NCBI RefSeq assembly: GCF_014199255.1
Contig: NZ_JACIJF010000004.1
Coordinates: 124,001-188,000, forward strand
DNA length: 64,000 bases
Reading direction: 5' to 3'
Origin: Sphingomonas xinjiangensis
GTDB taxonomy: Bacteria; Pseudomonadota; Alphaproteobacteria; Sphingomonadales; Sphingomonadaceae
A program made the position numbers and the translations under genes. The stretch's first letter is position 1; the number at the start of each line of letters is the position of its first letter. Below the pieces are notes generated by a model. It searched no databases. It saw nothing but the letters and a program-made list of their open reading frames with translations, and was not told the DNA's origin. Shown here in pieces: positions 55,393 through 64,000 of this stretch.

Positions 55393-56418
55393 TCAGACCA
55401 GCGCGATCCGCCGGCCCTCGGCCGCGCTCTCCCGTGCGGCGTCGATGATGCGCAGCCCCAGGATCGCGTCGGATGCCGCCACCGGCGGCGGCGCGCCTCG
55501 CGCGATTGCCGAGACAATCCCGGCATAGAAGCACCGGTAGTCACCGCGCTGCGACGGGATCGTCTCGCGGCCTCCCTCCGGGAGCGTCAGCACGCCGTAC
55601 AGGGAGGGATCTTCGGCCCCGTGGCTGGCATCCTCGACACTGGCACCGGCCCGCATCGCCGCTTCCTGCGGGTCCAACCCGAATTTCACGAAGCTGCCGG
55701 TCCGCCCGTAGATCCCGAAGCGCGGGCGCGGCGCCGCGATCATCCGCGAAGAGGCGAGCACCACCCGGCGCGCGCCATAATGAAGCGTCACGCTGAAATA
55801 ATCGTCGATGACGCCCTGTGCCCGCTGCACGGCCAGGTCGCCGCTCACCGCTTCGGGGCCACCGAACAGCAACAGCGCCTGATCGATCAGGTGCGGTCCC
55901 AGGTCCAGGAGTTGCCCCGCGCCCGCTGCGGGCGTTTCCTTCCATTGCTGCGACGGCTCGGGCCGGAAACGGTCCCAATGCGCTTCGTACAACAGCACTT
56001 CGCCCAGCCGCCCCGCCTCGACCAGGCTGCGCACCGTCAGGAAGTCGCTGTCCCAGCGCCGATTGTGGAAGGGAACGGCAAGGCGCCCATTGGCGCGGGC
56101 CAGATCCACCAGCGCGCGCGCTTCTTCGGCGCAGCCGGCGAACGGCTTGTCGATCACCACATGCTTGCCCGCCTCCAGCGCCGCGCGGGCAAGCGGATAG
56201 TGCGTCGCATTGGGTGTGGAGATCACGACCAGGTCGATTGCGGGATCGGCGATGACATCGTCGGGCGTGGCGACCCGCGTCTGCGGATAGGCGGCATGGA
56301 CCGCCTCTGCCCGTGATGTCGTCACCGCGGACAAGACCAACCCGTCCACCGCCGCAATCAGCGGCGCGTGAAATGCCGTTCCCCCCAGGCCGAAGCCGAT
56401 AAGTCCCGTGCGGATCAT
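55393..56418 (-). CDS. Gfo/Idh/MocA family oxidoreductase
   Basis: 341 residues from the ATG at 56418; the longer frame to 56508 is unconserved. Rossmann motif GLIGFGLGGTAFHAPLI, the conserved VVISTPNATHY, then VVIDKPFAG (the EKP-type motif, here DKP). The C-terminal alpha/beta domain includes LLDLGPHLIDQALLLFG. NAD(P)-dependent sugar or inositol-type dehydrogenase; the substrate is unknown. Confidence 0.88.
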   Translation of the reverse strand: MIRTGLIGFGLGGTAFHAPLIAAVDGLVLSAVTTSRAEAVHAAYPQTRVATPDDVIADPAIDLVVISTPNATHYPLARAALEAGKHVVIDKPFAGCAEEARALVDLARANGRLAVPFHNRRWDSDFLTVRSLVEAGRLGEVLLYEAHWDRFRPEPSQQWKETPAAGAGQLLDLGPHLIDQALLLFGGPEAVSGDLAVQRAQGVIDDYFSVTLHYGARRVVLASSRMIAAPRPRFGIYGRTGSFVKFGLDPQEAAMRAGASVEDASHGAEDPSLYGVLTLPEGGRETIPSQRGDYRCFYAGIVSAIARGAPPPVAASDAILGLRIIDAARESAAEGRRIALV

Positions 56419-56585
56419 CGCATTCTCTTCCCAGTCACGCCGCGGCCTGTAAACCGCCGGCACAGCGATGTCATCGCCGGCGAGTCGGAATGGCCGGCAC
56501 GCATGCATTCCCCGCTCGCACTTGCGCGCCCAAGGCCCTATGTGGTCCTCAGTTCGGCCGGGTTAGCAACAGGAACCGCGCAGGA

Positions 56586-58061
56586 ATGTATTCAGTATCT
56601 AAGCGTAACCACCTTTCTTCTCTCTTCCACCGCGGGGTTGCGGCTGCGGCAATCGCGGGCCTTGCGGCAGGACCCGGGCTCGCGCAGCAGCAGGCGCCCG
56701 CGCCTACGGTTCAGCCGGTTGTGCCGCCCGCGCCCGTGCAGCTTCCGGCCCTGTCGCCCAAGCAGAGCGCCGAACTCGCGCGGCTGCTGACCGATGCCGG
56801 CTATGAACAGGGGTTGCGCCACGACGGTGCTTCCGGCCCGCGCCTGGGCAGCGATGAAGCGCTGGTGCGCGCCACGCTCGATTATGCGCGCGCGGTACAT
56901 TCCGGACGTTTGGACCAGAGCGACTTCCAGCAGGATTGGGGCTTGCGCCCGCAGCCGTTCGATCCGTTGCCCGGCTTTGCCGACGCCGTGAAGCGCGACC
57001 GCATCGCTGCCTGGTTGCGTTCGCTGCCCCCGCCTTATGCCGGCTATGACGGCTTGCAAAAGGGGCTCGCCAAGTATCGCGATATCGAGGCCAAGGGCGG
57101 CTGGGCCACTCTGCCGGCCGGCCCGGACCTGTCGGTCGGCGCCACCGGCGCCCGCGTCACGGCGCTGCGCAAGCGGCTGGCGGTCGAAGACAGCCAGGTC
57201 GCGGCGACCGGCGCCACCTTCGACGCCGCGCTGAAGGAAGCAGTGATCCGCGCCCAGCGCCGCTATGGCCTGCGCCCGACCGGCACCGTGTCCACCGGCA
57301 CGCTCGGCGCGCTGAACGTGCCCGTGGGCGACCGTGTGCGCCAGATCATGGCGAACATGGAGCGCTGGCGCTGGCTGCCGGCGGAAATGCCCGCCAAGCG
57401 TATTCAGGTGAACATCGCCGCAGCCGTGCTCACCGTGTTCGAAGGCGATGAAGCCATTGCCTCGATGAAGGCGGTTACCGGGCGCCCGGGCAACGAAACG
57501 CCGATGCTCCAGTCGCGCATCCATTCGGTGGTGCTCAATCCGCCCTGGAACGTGCCCACCAGCATCGCCACGAAGGAGCTGTTCCCCAAGGGGGCGGCGT
57601 ATCTCGCGCGCAACAATTACAAGGTGATCGGCACCGGCCCCAATCGCCGGCTCCAACAGCAGCCCGGCCCCAAGACCGCCCTCGGCCGCTACAAGTTCGA
57701 CTTCCAGAATCCTTACGCCGTGTATCTGCACGACACGCCCGCCCAGGCGGCATTCTCGGGCTTCAGCCGGTTGGAAAGCCATGGCTGCGTCCGTCTGGAA
57801 AAGCCGGGTGAATTGGCCGAACTGCTGTTCCGCAACGATCAGAACTGGCAGCCCGAGCAGATCAATGCCGCCCTCGCCACGGAAAAAACTCAGCGCGTCC
57901 AGCTTCAGCCGCAGGACCAGGTGTCGGTCTATCTGCTCTACTGGACCGCGTTCGCGGGCGGCAACGGCATGAACTTCCGCGCCGACCCGTATAGCTGGGA
58001 CAAGAAGCTGGCTTCGAAGATCGAAAATCGCTCGGCGGCCACCGCTGTGGCGTCACGCTAA
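56586..58061 (+). CDS. L,D-transpeptidase (YcbB-like, YkuD domain)
   Basis: 491 residues from ATG 56586. A signal peptide (ending AAGPGLAQ) is followed by a scaffold domain, a PG_binding_1 repeat (VGATGARVTALRKRL...AVIRAQRRYGLRPTG) and the YkuD catalytic domain with SHGCVRLEKP (His399, Cys401). It makes 3-3 cross-links in peptidoglycan or attaches proteins to it, in the periplasm. The order and large linker between binding and catalytic domains match YcbB (LdtD). A small lipoprotein gene follows directly. Confidence 0.93.
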   Translation: MYSVSKRNHLSSLFHRGVAAAAIAGLAAGPGLAQQQAPAPTVQPVVPPAPVQLPALSPKQSAELARLLTDAGYEQGLRHDGASGPRLGSDEALVRATLDYARAVHSGRLDQSDFQQDWGLRPQPFDPLPGFADAVKRDRIAAWLRSLPPPYAGYDGLQKGLAKYRDIEAKGGWATLPAGPDLSVGATGARVTALRKRLAVEDSQVAATGATFDAALKEAVIRAQRRYGLRPTGTVSTGTLGALNVPVGDRVRQIMANMERWRWLPAEMPAKRIQVNIAAAVLTVFEGDEAIASMKAVTGRPGNETPMLQSRIHSVVLNPPWNVPTSIATKELFPKGAAYLARNNYKVIGTGPNRRLQQQPGPKTALGRYKFDFQNPYAVYLHDTPAQAAFSGFSRLESHGCVRLEKPGELAELLFRNDQNWQPEQINAALATEKTQRVQLQPQDQVSVYLLYWTAFAGGNGMNFRADPYSWDKKLASKIENRSAATAVASR

Positions 58062-58081
58062 GGAAAGAGGGGACCTTTCTC

Positions 58082-58420
58082 ATGAAGACCAATCGCATCG
58101 CTCTCGCCACCGTCATCGCCGCCGGCCTGTCGCTCGCTGCCTGCAATGGCGGGGAGAATGGCTCGGATGACAGCACTGCCAACACCGAAATGACGACCGA
58201 GAACCTGTCGGTGCCGGAGCCCGAGAATCTGACCGAAGTGCAAGACGAAGCGCCTGCCGCGCCGCGCATCGACAACGCCAACACCGAAGCACAGCCCGAC
58301 GCCGCACCGGCCCTGTCGGACGACCAGCAGACCCGCGACGATGCCGATGCCACCGGCATGACCGCCCGCATCTCGCGCGACGAAGGCGCCACCAACGAGA
58401 GCGCCGAAACCGAACAGTAA
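58082..58420 (+). CDS. Small acidic lipoprotein
   Basis: 112 residues, 20 bases after the L,D-transpeptidase gene, with GAGGGG upstream. Lipobox LSLAAC at Cys21. The mature protein is disordered-looking, rich in Glu, Asp, Ala, Asn and Thr, with no known domain. Likely cotranscribed with the L,D-transpeptidase. Confidence 0.75.
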   Translation: MKTNRIALATVIAAGLSLAACNGGENGSDDSTANTEMTTENLSVPEPENLTEVQDEAPAAPRIDNANTEAQPDAAPALSDDQQTRDDADATGMTARISRDEGATNESAETEQ

Positions 58421-58430
58421 GCTCGGCCAC

Positions 58431-58462
58431 CGCCCCCTCCCCTTCCTGCATGGGAGGGGGCG
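58431..58462. terminator. Hairpin after the lipoprotein gene
   Basis: CGCCCCCTCCC (58431-58441) pairs with GGGAGGGGGCG (58452-58462). There is no T-tract after it; probably a repeat-type terminator. Confidence 0.5.
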
Positions 58463-58628
58463 GGGGCGGGTGCCCGCGATCGCCAACGACGTGCTCCGGC
58501 ATTTCGGCAACAAGCCCGGCACCATCGCGCCCCGATTGGCGGCCGACGCGCGCGGGGTGGGATAAACCCCGATCCTCCCCTGCAAGGGGTGGATCGCAGA
58601 CAGCCACTATGCTCGATAAGGGCTAGCC

Positions 58629-58859
58629 TCAGCCTTCGCTTACAATCGGATGCTCTCCGCGCACCCGGTCCAGCAGCGCCTCGATCGCCGCCACTTCGGC
58701 AACGCTCCCCGACGGCGCGACCGACCAGTTGCAATGGGGGTGCGTCGCCGGGTCATAGACCCGCATCGCCCCCAGCACGGTTTTCCACCGCCGCCGGCTC
58801 CCGCCATATTGGCGCAGCAGCGTGGCGGTCAGCAGATCCTGTAGGTCGCTCGCGGTCAT
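58629..58859 (-). CDS. Conserved small protein (76 aa)
   Basis: 76 residues from the ATG at 58859; an earlier start at 58913 lacks support. Sequence pattern: LQDLLTATLLRQYGGSRRRWKTV, then THPHCNWSVAPSGS and a helical end. No signal peptide. Similar short proteins occur in sphingomonads to my knowledge, but I know no function. Confidence 0.65.
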   Translation of the reverse strand: MTASDLQDLLTATLLRQYGGSRRRWKTVLGAMRVYDPATHPHCNWSVAPSGSVAEVAAIEALLDRVRGEHPIVSEG

Positions 58860-58991
58860 GCGCCTGCACCTAGGATCGCCGCGACGTTCCCGCAACGCTC
58901 CCCCCTCTTCCACCCCGCTTGTGCGCCGGATATGTAGCGCGTCGACCGCCGCTCCGCGCGGCCCGCATTCCCAAGCAAAGGATCGTCCGCC

Positions 58992-60149
58992 TTGGCCACC
59001 GCCGCCCCCACGGTTCGCCCCGTCCGCACCAAGCGCGATACCAAGGCGTTCATTGACCTAGCCTATCGCCTGAATGCGAACGACCCGCACTGGGTGCCGC
59101 CGCTCAAGCAGGAAGTCGCCGGCACGATCGATCCGAAGAAGAATGGCTGGTTCAGCCATGCCGAGGCGCAGCTGTTTCTCGCCGAACGCGGCGGTCAGGT
59201 CGTAGGCCGCATTTCCGCGCATATCGATCGCCTGGCGCTCGAACAGCCTGCCGAACAGGGCTTCGGCCCCGGTACCGGCTTTTGGGGCCTGTTCGAGGCC
59301 GAGGATGAAGGCGTCGCCAGCGTGCTGATCGCCCAGGCCGAGCAATGGCTTCGCGAGCAGGGCATGACTCGGGCGATCGGCCCGGTCAGCCTTTCGATCT
59401 GGGAAGATCCGGGCCTGCTGGTAAAGGGGCACGACCATTCTCCAACCGTGCTGATGGGCCACAATTCGCCCGCTTATCAGGGCTGGATCGAAGCACTCGG
59501 CTACACGCAGGCCAAAAAGCTGGTCACTTACGAAGTCGATATCACCCAGGACTTTCCACCTCTCATCCAGCGCATCGTGGCCAATGGTGAAAAGAACGGC
59601 CGCATCCGCATCCGCGGCGTCGACAAGTCGCGCTTCGATGAAGAAGCGGCGATCATCCTCGCGATTCTCAACGATGCCTGGGCGGAAAATTGGGGCTTTG
59701 TGCCCCTCACGCCGCCCGAAATCGCCGACGTGGGCAAGAAGTTGAAGCCGCTGGTGTTCGAAGATCTGATCATGATCGCCGAGCTTGATGATGAGCCTGT
59801 CGCCTTCATGGTCACCCTGCCCGACATGAACGAAGCCGTGAAGCCGCTGGGCGGCTCGCTGCTGCCGTTCGGCTGGGCCAAGCTGCTGCTGTGGCTCCGC
59901 AAGCCACGGGCACGCACGGTACGCGTGCCGCTAATGGGCGTGGTCAAGCGCCTTCAGGCGTCGCGCATGGCCAGCCAGCTCGCCTTCATGATGATCGAAT
60001 ATATCCGTCGCGCCTCGGTCGCCAATTACGGCGCCACCCGCGGGGAGATCGGCTGGATCCTCGACGACAATCAAGGAATGCTCGCCATCGCCGACGCGAT
60101 CGAAAGCCGCATCAACCGCGAATATCTGATCTACCACAAGCCGCTTTGA
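58992..60149 (+). CDS. GNAT-like N-acyltransferase
   Basis: 385 residues from TTG 58992. Opening words ATAAPTVRPVRTKRDTKAFI and DPHWVPPLKQEV, then a GNAT-like core and a C-terminal part (EIGWILDDNQGMLAIADAIESRINREYLIYHKPL, split across two strands). Resembles the long GNAT proteins annotated as N-acetyltransferases of unknown substrate. No signal peptide. Confidence 0.75.
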   Translation: MATAAPTVRPVRTKRDTKAFIDLAYRLNANDPHWVPPLKQEVAGTIDPKKNGWFSHAEAQLFLAERGGQVVGRISAHIDRLALEQPAEQGFGPGTGFWGLFEAEDEGVASVLIAQAEQWLREQGMTRAIGPVSLSIWEDPGLLVKGHDHSPTVLMGHNSPAYQGWIEALGYTQAKKLVTYEVDITQDFPPLIQRIVANGEKNGRIRIRGVDKSRFDEEAAIILAILNDAWAENWGFVPLTPPEIADVGKKLKPLVFEDLIMIAELDDEPVAFMVTLPDMNEAVKPLGGSLLPFGWAKLLLWLRKPRARTVRVPLMGVVKRLQASRMASQLAFMMIEYIRRASVANYGATRGEIGWILDDNQGMLAIADAIESRINREYLIYHKPL

Positions 60150-60157
60150 CGCCGGCG

Positions 60158-60180
60158 CCTTCTCCCTTGCGGGGAGAAGG
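60158..60180. repeat. REP-like hairpin
   Basis: CCTTCTCCC, TTGCG, GGGAGAAGG: a perfect 9-bp palindromic unit common between proteobacterial genes, here between two convergent genes. Confidence 0.55.
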
Positions 60181-60229
60181 TGGCGAGCGAAGCGAGGCAG
60201 GAGAGGGGCAAGCACCGCCCCTCTTCCCC

Positions 60230-63076
60230 TCACCGCCCCCGCAACTGCGGCGTATCCAGATCAAGCGCCGAAGCCGGAATCACCTCGGCCTGGGGATGCG
60301 TTTGCCGCAATTTCTCCACGAACAGCTTGGCGTCGCCCACCACGACGATCGTCGCCCCTTCCGGCGTAATCGTCCGCCGCGCGGCCGCGGCAGCTGCCTG
60401 CGGCGTCACTGCGCCGATCCGCGTGCGCAGCGTCGCCGCCTCGCTCGGCTCGACGCCCTGTAACATCAGGCTGGCGAGCGTGCGGGCAAAGCCCGCACTG
60501 GTCTCCGCCTGCCGCGCCACGCCGCCCTGCATGAACGCCACGCGCTGCCCAACCGTCTCAGCGTCGAGCGGCTCGCCGGCAAGCCGCTTCAGCTCCGTTT
60601 CGAAGATCCCGACCACGTCGGGCGCACTCTCGTTCTTGGTCTGCGCCACCGCGCTCATCAGGCCCTGCCCCGCCCGCGGGGAAAGCGCGCTGTAGGCGCC
60701 ATAGGACAGCGCCCGCTTGACCCGCACTTCCTGGAACAGTCGCCCATTCGATCCGGCGCCCAGCACGGCGTTGGCGATCATCAGGTCGGGATAGGCCGGG
60801 TCGCCGCGTCCTGGGATGCGAAGCCCGGCCGCCACTGCGGCCTGGCCGGCGCCCGGCATGTCGACCACGATCACCCGCGGCTTGCCGGCTTGTCCTGCGC
60901 CCGTCACAGGAGCCGGCGTCACAGGCCCGCTTGCCCGCCAGTCCGCGAACAGGCGGTCGGCGATGCCGCGCACGTCTGCCGGCGTGATCCCGCCGGTCAC
61001 GATCAAGGCTGCGTTGTCGGGCCGCCACCAGCGATCGCGCTGCGCCACGAGTTCATCGCGCCCGATCGCCGCCAGCGACCGCGGCGTCGGAACGCCTCCA
61101 TAGGGCGCGGCGCCATACACCGCGCGCTGCATCACCATCCCCGCCAGCGGCCCAGGCGTCTTTAGCGCCACCTGCAACTGGTCGACGCTGCGGCGGCGCT
61201 CCTGCTCGAACTCGGCGGCCGGAAACGATGCATTGCGCGCGACATCGGCCAGCACCCGTCCCGCCGCCTCCAGCGCACTTACCGGCGCCGTAACGCTCAG
61301 TTCGGTGCCGTCGGGTCCTGCATCGGCGCGGATCGAAGCACCCAGCGCTTCCAGCTCGGCGGCGATCTGGTGCGCCGTCCGCGTCGGCGTTCCCTTGGTC
61401 GCAATCAGCGCCGCCATCTCGGCCACGCCCGCGCGGCCCTGCGGATCGGTCGCGCTTCCGCCCTTGAACACCAGCGACATCGTCGCGATCGGCACCTGGC
61501 CGGTGCGCGCCGTCACCAGCCGGATGCCATTGGCCAGCCGCGCCTCCGCGATCGCTGGATCGCTCACCGCCACCGCAGCGGAGGGCGCCGGCGGCTGCTC
61601 GCGCTCAGCTTCGGGCGCCAGTGTCAGCGGCGTACCCGTCGCCGCGGGCACAGTGGCCCAGCGCGGCATCGGCACCGGGTTCCGCCAATTGTCCTTTTCT
61701 CCCGCCGGACGCTTGCTCTCATCCAGATAGCGGAAATCCACGCGCGCCTCGGGCTTCAGGTACAGCCGCGCGACGCGCTGAACATCGGCCAGCGTCACGC
61801 GGTTGATCGCTGCCAGCCGCTTGTCGTCCGCCTTGGGGTCGCCGGTCCGCACCAATGCCTCGCCCAGTGCAAAGGCGCGGCCCGACGCCGTTTCGCGGGA
61901 GGCGAGTGCATCGGCCATCAACTCGTTGCGCGCTTCGGCCAGTTCCGCCGCGCTCACGGGCGCATCGCGCACCCGCGCGATCTCCGCGGCCAGCGCAGCC
62001 TCCGCCTGCTCCACGGCCGTCCCGCTGGCCAGCGTGACCATCGGCGCCAGGAAACCGTTGCCCTCGACATCGTTGAGGTTGGTCGCCGCATTGCTCGCGA
62101 TCGGCCGGTCGAACACCAGCGCGCGCTTCAGCCTTGAATTGTCGCCAGTGGCAAGGATGGCGTCGAGTACTACCAGCGCGGGCAGGTCCGGATGCGCCGA
62201 ACCTGGAATGCGCCAACTGCTGGCGATCATCGGGAGCGGTACATTGGGGGCATAGACCGTCACCGTTCGCGGCTGGGTGCGCGGCTTTTCGCTCGCGCGG
62301 ATCGCCAGCGGCAGCGCCGACTTGCGCCGCGGCACCGCGCCGAAATAGCGGTCCACATGCCGCTCCAGCGTAGCCGGATCGAAATTGCCCGCGACGATCA
62401 GCGTCGCGGTGTCCGGCCCGTAATAGGCCTGGTGGAATGCCAGTGCATCCTCCAGCGTCGCCGCGTCCAGCTGCTCCAGGCTGCCGATGCCGGAGCGCCG
62501 CTCGGGCACGGTATCGTGGCTGTTCTCGTCCAGCGCGATCCGCAGCCGCCCATAAGCTGGCGCGAGCACGCGCTGGCGATACTCCTCCTTCACGACGTTG
62601 CGCTCGGTGTTGAACACTTCGGCGTCGATCACCGGCCGCGCCATGCGCTCGGCATGGGTCCACAGCATCGTTTCCAGATACTGCGCCGGCACCGTTTCAT
62701 AATAATTGGTCCGGTCGAACCAAGTCGACGCATTGCGTACCCCGCCGACATTTTCGGTCAGGCGGTTGATCATGTTGTAGGGCATGTTGCGCGTCTTGCG
62801 CGACAGGATGTGCTCGAACAGGTGCGCGAAACCGGAGCGGCCTTCGGGGTCGTGCTTCGACCCGACATCATACCAGACCTGCACGCTCACTGTCGGCGTC
62901 GTGGTGTCGCGAATCGCGATCACGCGCAGCCCGTTGGGCAACGTGCGCTCGGTGAAGCCGATCGGCGGCACCGCGATACGCGGTGGCGGTGCCGCCTGCT
63001 GCGCCTGGGCGTAGCCCGATGCAACACCGGCCAGCAGGAGTGCCGCGATCAGGCGGCGGGCATGTACAGCGCGCAA
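60230..63076 (-). CDS. M16 family zinc metalloprotease, two-domain (active plus inactive)
   Basis: 948 residues from the TTG at 63076 with AAGGGG upstream, which gives a signal peptide (MRAVHARRLIAALLLAGVASGYAQA). The first M16 unit has the inverted zinc motif HLFEH at residues 85-89 and the third ligand near Glu164/Glu165 (NVVKEEYRQ). The second unit, from about residue 500, lacks HxxEH, as in the two-domain periplasmic M16 proteases. It probably degrades or processes peptides in the periplasm. The ORF extends upstream to 63175, but without a signal-like N-terminus. Confidence 0.9.
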   Translation of the reverse strand: MRAVHARRLIAALLLAGVASGYAQAQQAAPPPRIAVPPIGFTERTLPNGLRVIAIRDTTTPTVSVQVWYDVGSKHDPEGRSGFAHLFEHILSRKTRNMPYNMINRLTENVGGVRNASTWFDRTNYYETVPAQYLETMLWTHAERMARPVIDAEVFNTERNVVKEEYRQRVLAPAYGRLRIALDENSHDTVPERRSGIGSLEQLDAATLEDALAFHQAYYGPDTATLIVAGNFDPATLERHVDRYFGAVPRRKSALPLAIRASEKPRTQPRTVTVYAPNVPLPMIASSWRIPGSAHPDLPALVVLDAILATGDNSRLKRALVFDRPIASNAATNLNDVEGNGFLAPMVTLASGTAVEQAEAALAAEIARVRDAPVSAAELAEARNELMADALASRETASGRAFALGEALVRTGDPKADDKRLAAINRVTLADVQRVARLYLKPEARVDFRYLDESKRPAGEKDNWRNPVPMPRWATVPAATGTPLTLAPEAEREQPPAPSAAVAVSDPAIAEARLANGIRLVTARTGQVPIATMSLVFKGGSATDPQGRAGVAEMAALIATKGTPTRTAHQIAAELEALGASIRADAGPDGTELSVTAPVSALEAAGRVLADVARNASFPAAEFEQERRRSVDQLQVALKTPGPLAGMVMQRAVYGAAPYGGVPTPRSLAAIGRDELVAQRDRWWRPDNAALIVTGGITPADVRGIADRLFADWRASGPVTPAPVTGAGQAGKPRVIVVDMPGAGQAAVAAGLRIPGRGDPAYPDLMIANAVLGAGSNGRLFQEVRVKRALSYGAYSALSPRAGQGLMSAVAQTKNESAPDVVGIFETELKRLAGEPLDAETVGQRVAFMQGGVARQAETSAGFARTLASLMLQGVEPSEAATLRTRIGAVTPQAAAAAARRTITPEGATIVVVGDAKLFVEKLRQTHPQAEVIPASALDLDTPQLRGR

Positions 63077-63143
63077 GGACCATCCCCTTAAAAGCAAAGG
63101 GGAAGCTAATCCGAACCGCCGCCAAACCGCAATGCGCGTCTTG

Positions 63144-63656
63144 TCAGCGGTTACGCCGCCGCACGCCCTCTGCAAGCACCGTGGCGAAGACCAGCCACCC
63201 GGTCAGCGGCACGCCCGCCAGCGCAGCCGGGCGATCCACCCGCGCTGCGGTTGCGACATAGGCGGCGCTCGCCCCGGTCATGGCCGCAGCCGCGGCGCTG
63301 CTCGACGCCAGTTCGTGGCGGCGGAAGAACAGCTCGGTCCATCCACCGATCATCGCGCTGGTTCCCAGCCACAGCGCCAGCGCGACGTTGCGCTCGGGTG
63401 AAGGGGCGCTGCGCAGCAGCCGGTATCCGCCGGCCGCCATTCCCGTCTCCAGCACCGGCCATACGGCGCCGAACACCTTGTCGGGCGGCGTGAAGCCTGG
63501 CTTGTCGAGCCGGTGGTACCAGCGGTCGATGGCAGGGTGGCCGGGCTCCGGCGCGTTGCGCCGTCCGAGCAAGGCGCTCGCGCCCAGCACGCCGCCGATG
63601 ATCGCCAGCGCGGCCCAGGGGCGCAAGCCCGATGGTGCTGAAGAAGAATGCTGCAT
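63144..63656 (-). CDS. TspO/MBR family membrane protein
   Basis: 170 residues, five hydrophobic helices. Family words: WYHRLDKPGFTPPDKVFGAVWP, ALALWLGTSAMIGGWTELFF and the AAYVATAARVDRPA loop. TspO binds tetrapyrroles and related ligands. It differs from textbook TspO in the reordered tryptophans. It starts upstream of the M16 gene on the same strand. Confidence 0.87.
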   Translation of the reverse strand: MQHSSSAPSGLRPWAALAIIGGVLGASALLGRRNAPEPGHPAIDRWYHRLDKPGFTPPDKVFGAVWPVLETGMAAGGYRLLRSAPSPERNVALALWLGTSAMIGGWTELFFRRHELASSSAAAAAMTGASAAYVATAARVDRPAALAGVPLTGWLVFATVLAEGVRRRNR

Positions 63657-63725
63657 GCCCGCTCAACCACCGGACAGGCGCGAAGGTCCCGCTGCGTAAG
63701 ATGCTCGATGCTGCGGGGGAGCCCC

Positions 63726-63816
<91 letters not shown>

Positions 63817-63951
63817 GCAAGGGGAAAGCGGCGTATCGGGCTCCCTGGGGAGCGACACACCGGTCGAATTGAGCGGCGGCCTCTAACGCAAGCTTTGCCG
63901 GTCCGCAAGCGGGTCCTTGTACAAACATGCCCAGCCATTAAATTGGGCGAT

Positions 63952-64000
63952 ATGCCGCGTACCCCCGTCTCCACGCTTTCTTCTCAATCCGCTGTTCCGA
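63952..64000 (+). CDS. Possible 5' end of a gene running off the window
   Basis: ATG 63952 opens a frame with 16 codons (MPRTPVSTLSSQSAVP) to the end of the window. The ribosome-binding site (GGGCG) is weak. Nothing can be said about the product. Confidence 0.3.
   Translation, partial: MPRTPVSTLSSQSAVP

Overview
The window reads as a chromosomal segment of a high-GC alphaproteobacterium, most likely a sphingomonad (Sphingomonadaceae). The evidence is the run of alphaproteobacterial family proteins (DUF2794, FYDLN-acid/TIGR02300, the DUF1476 F1-ATPase zeta inhibitor), a consensus CtrA box, a fused cysNC gene, a class II-like EPSP synthase, small exported proteins ending in EPDSN, and a HprK-related-kinase-A/PqqD/nucleotidyltransferase cassette. 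There is no prophage, rRNA operon, CRISPR array or intact insertion sequence. Mobile DNA is limited to two decayed IS110-family relics.

Layout. 1-3.3 kb: a truncated TPR sensor kinase translationally coupled to an EAL phosphodiesterase, facing a CtrA box and a small terminated transcript. 3.4-9.3 kb: UDP-glucose dehydrogenase, sulfate activation and PAPS recycling (cysD-cysNC-cysQ), and a CitE-like lyase. 9.5-11.5 kb: divergent ridA-like/tetR pair with twin palindromic operators, a small exported EPDSN-tail protein and IS110 relic 1. 11.6-16.4 kb: glmU-glmS, divergent to gph and an SDR gene. 16.4-18.9 kb: the peptide-modification-like cassette (Tat protein, PqqD-like, HprK-like kinase, nucleotidyltransferase). 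19.0-26.2 kb: complete phosphate regulon phoR-pstSCAB-phoU-phoB. 26.2-33.8 kb: small exported protein, DUF2794, cysE, TSUP permease, ahpC-ahpF, oxyR, and the overlapping pgsA-moaD-moaE operon. 33.9-38.1 kb: LplT-like transporter, small membrane protein, orphan LacI regulator, tRNA-Ala, FYDLN protein. 38.2-43.5 kb: aroA-cmk, rpsA, ihfB, IS110 relic 2, tRNA-Leu. 43.5-50.0 kb: second EPDSN-tail protein, solute-binding lipoprotein, DUF4112, nadC, DUF1003, nadA, DUF4230 and metallo-beta-lactamase-fold genes. 50.1-53.4 kb: BlaI/M56 pair with its operator, then grxD, bolA and ATPase zeta. 53.6-64 kb: GAF-EAL protein, Gfo/Idh oxidoreductase, L,D-transpeptidase, lipoprotein, acyltransferase, M16 protease, TspO and tRNA-Ser.

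How the genes work together. Sulfur assimilation recurs (cysD-cysNC-cysQ, cysE, TSUP permease). ahpC, ahpF and oxyR form a peroxide-response group. The pho-pst operon is self-contained. Two EAL proteins keep the phosphodiesterase catalytic residues beside degenerate GGDEF regions. Cell-envelope precursor supply is represented by glmU, glmS, ugd, the L,D-transpeptidase and pgsA. The most unusual features are the HprK/PqqD/nucleotidyltransferase cassette, the two EPDSN-tail paralogues (each next to an IS110 relic), and the CtrA-box locus at 3.1 kb.
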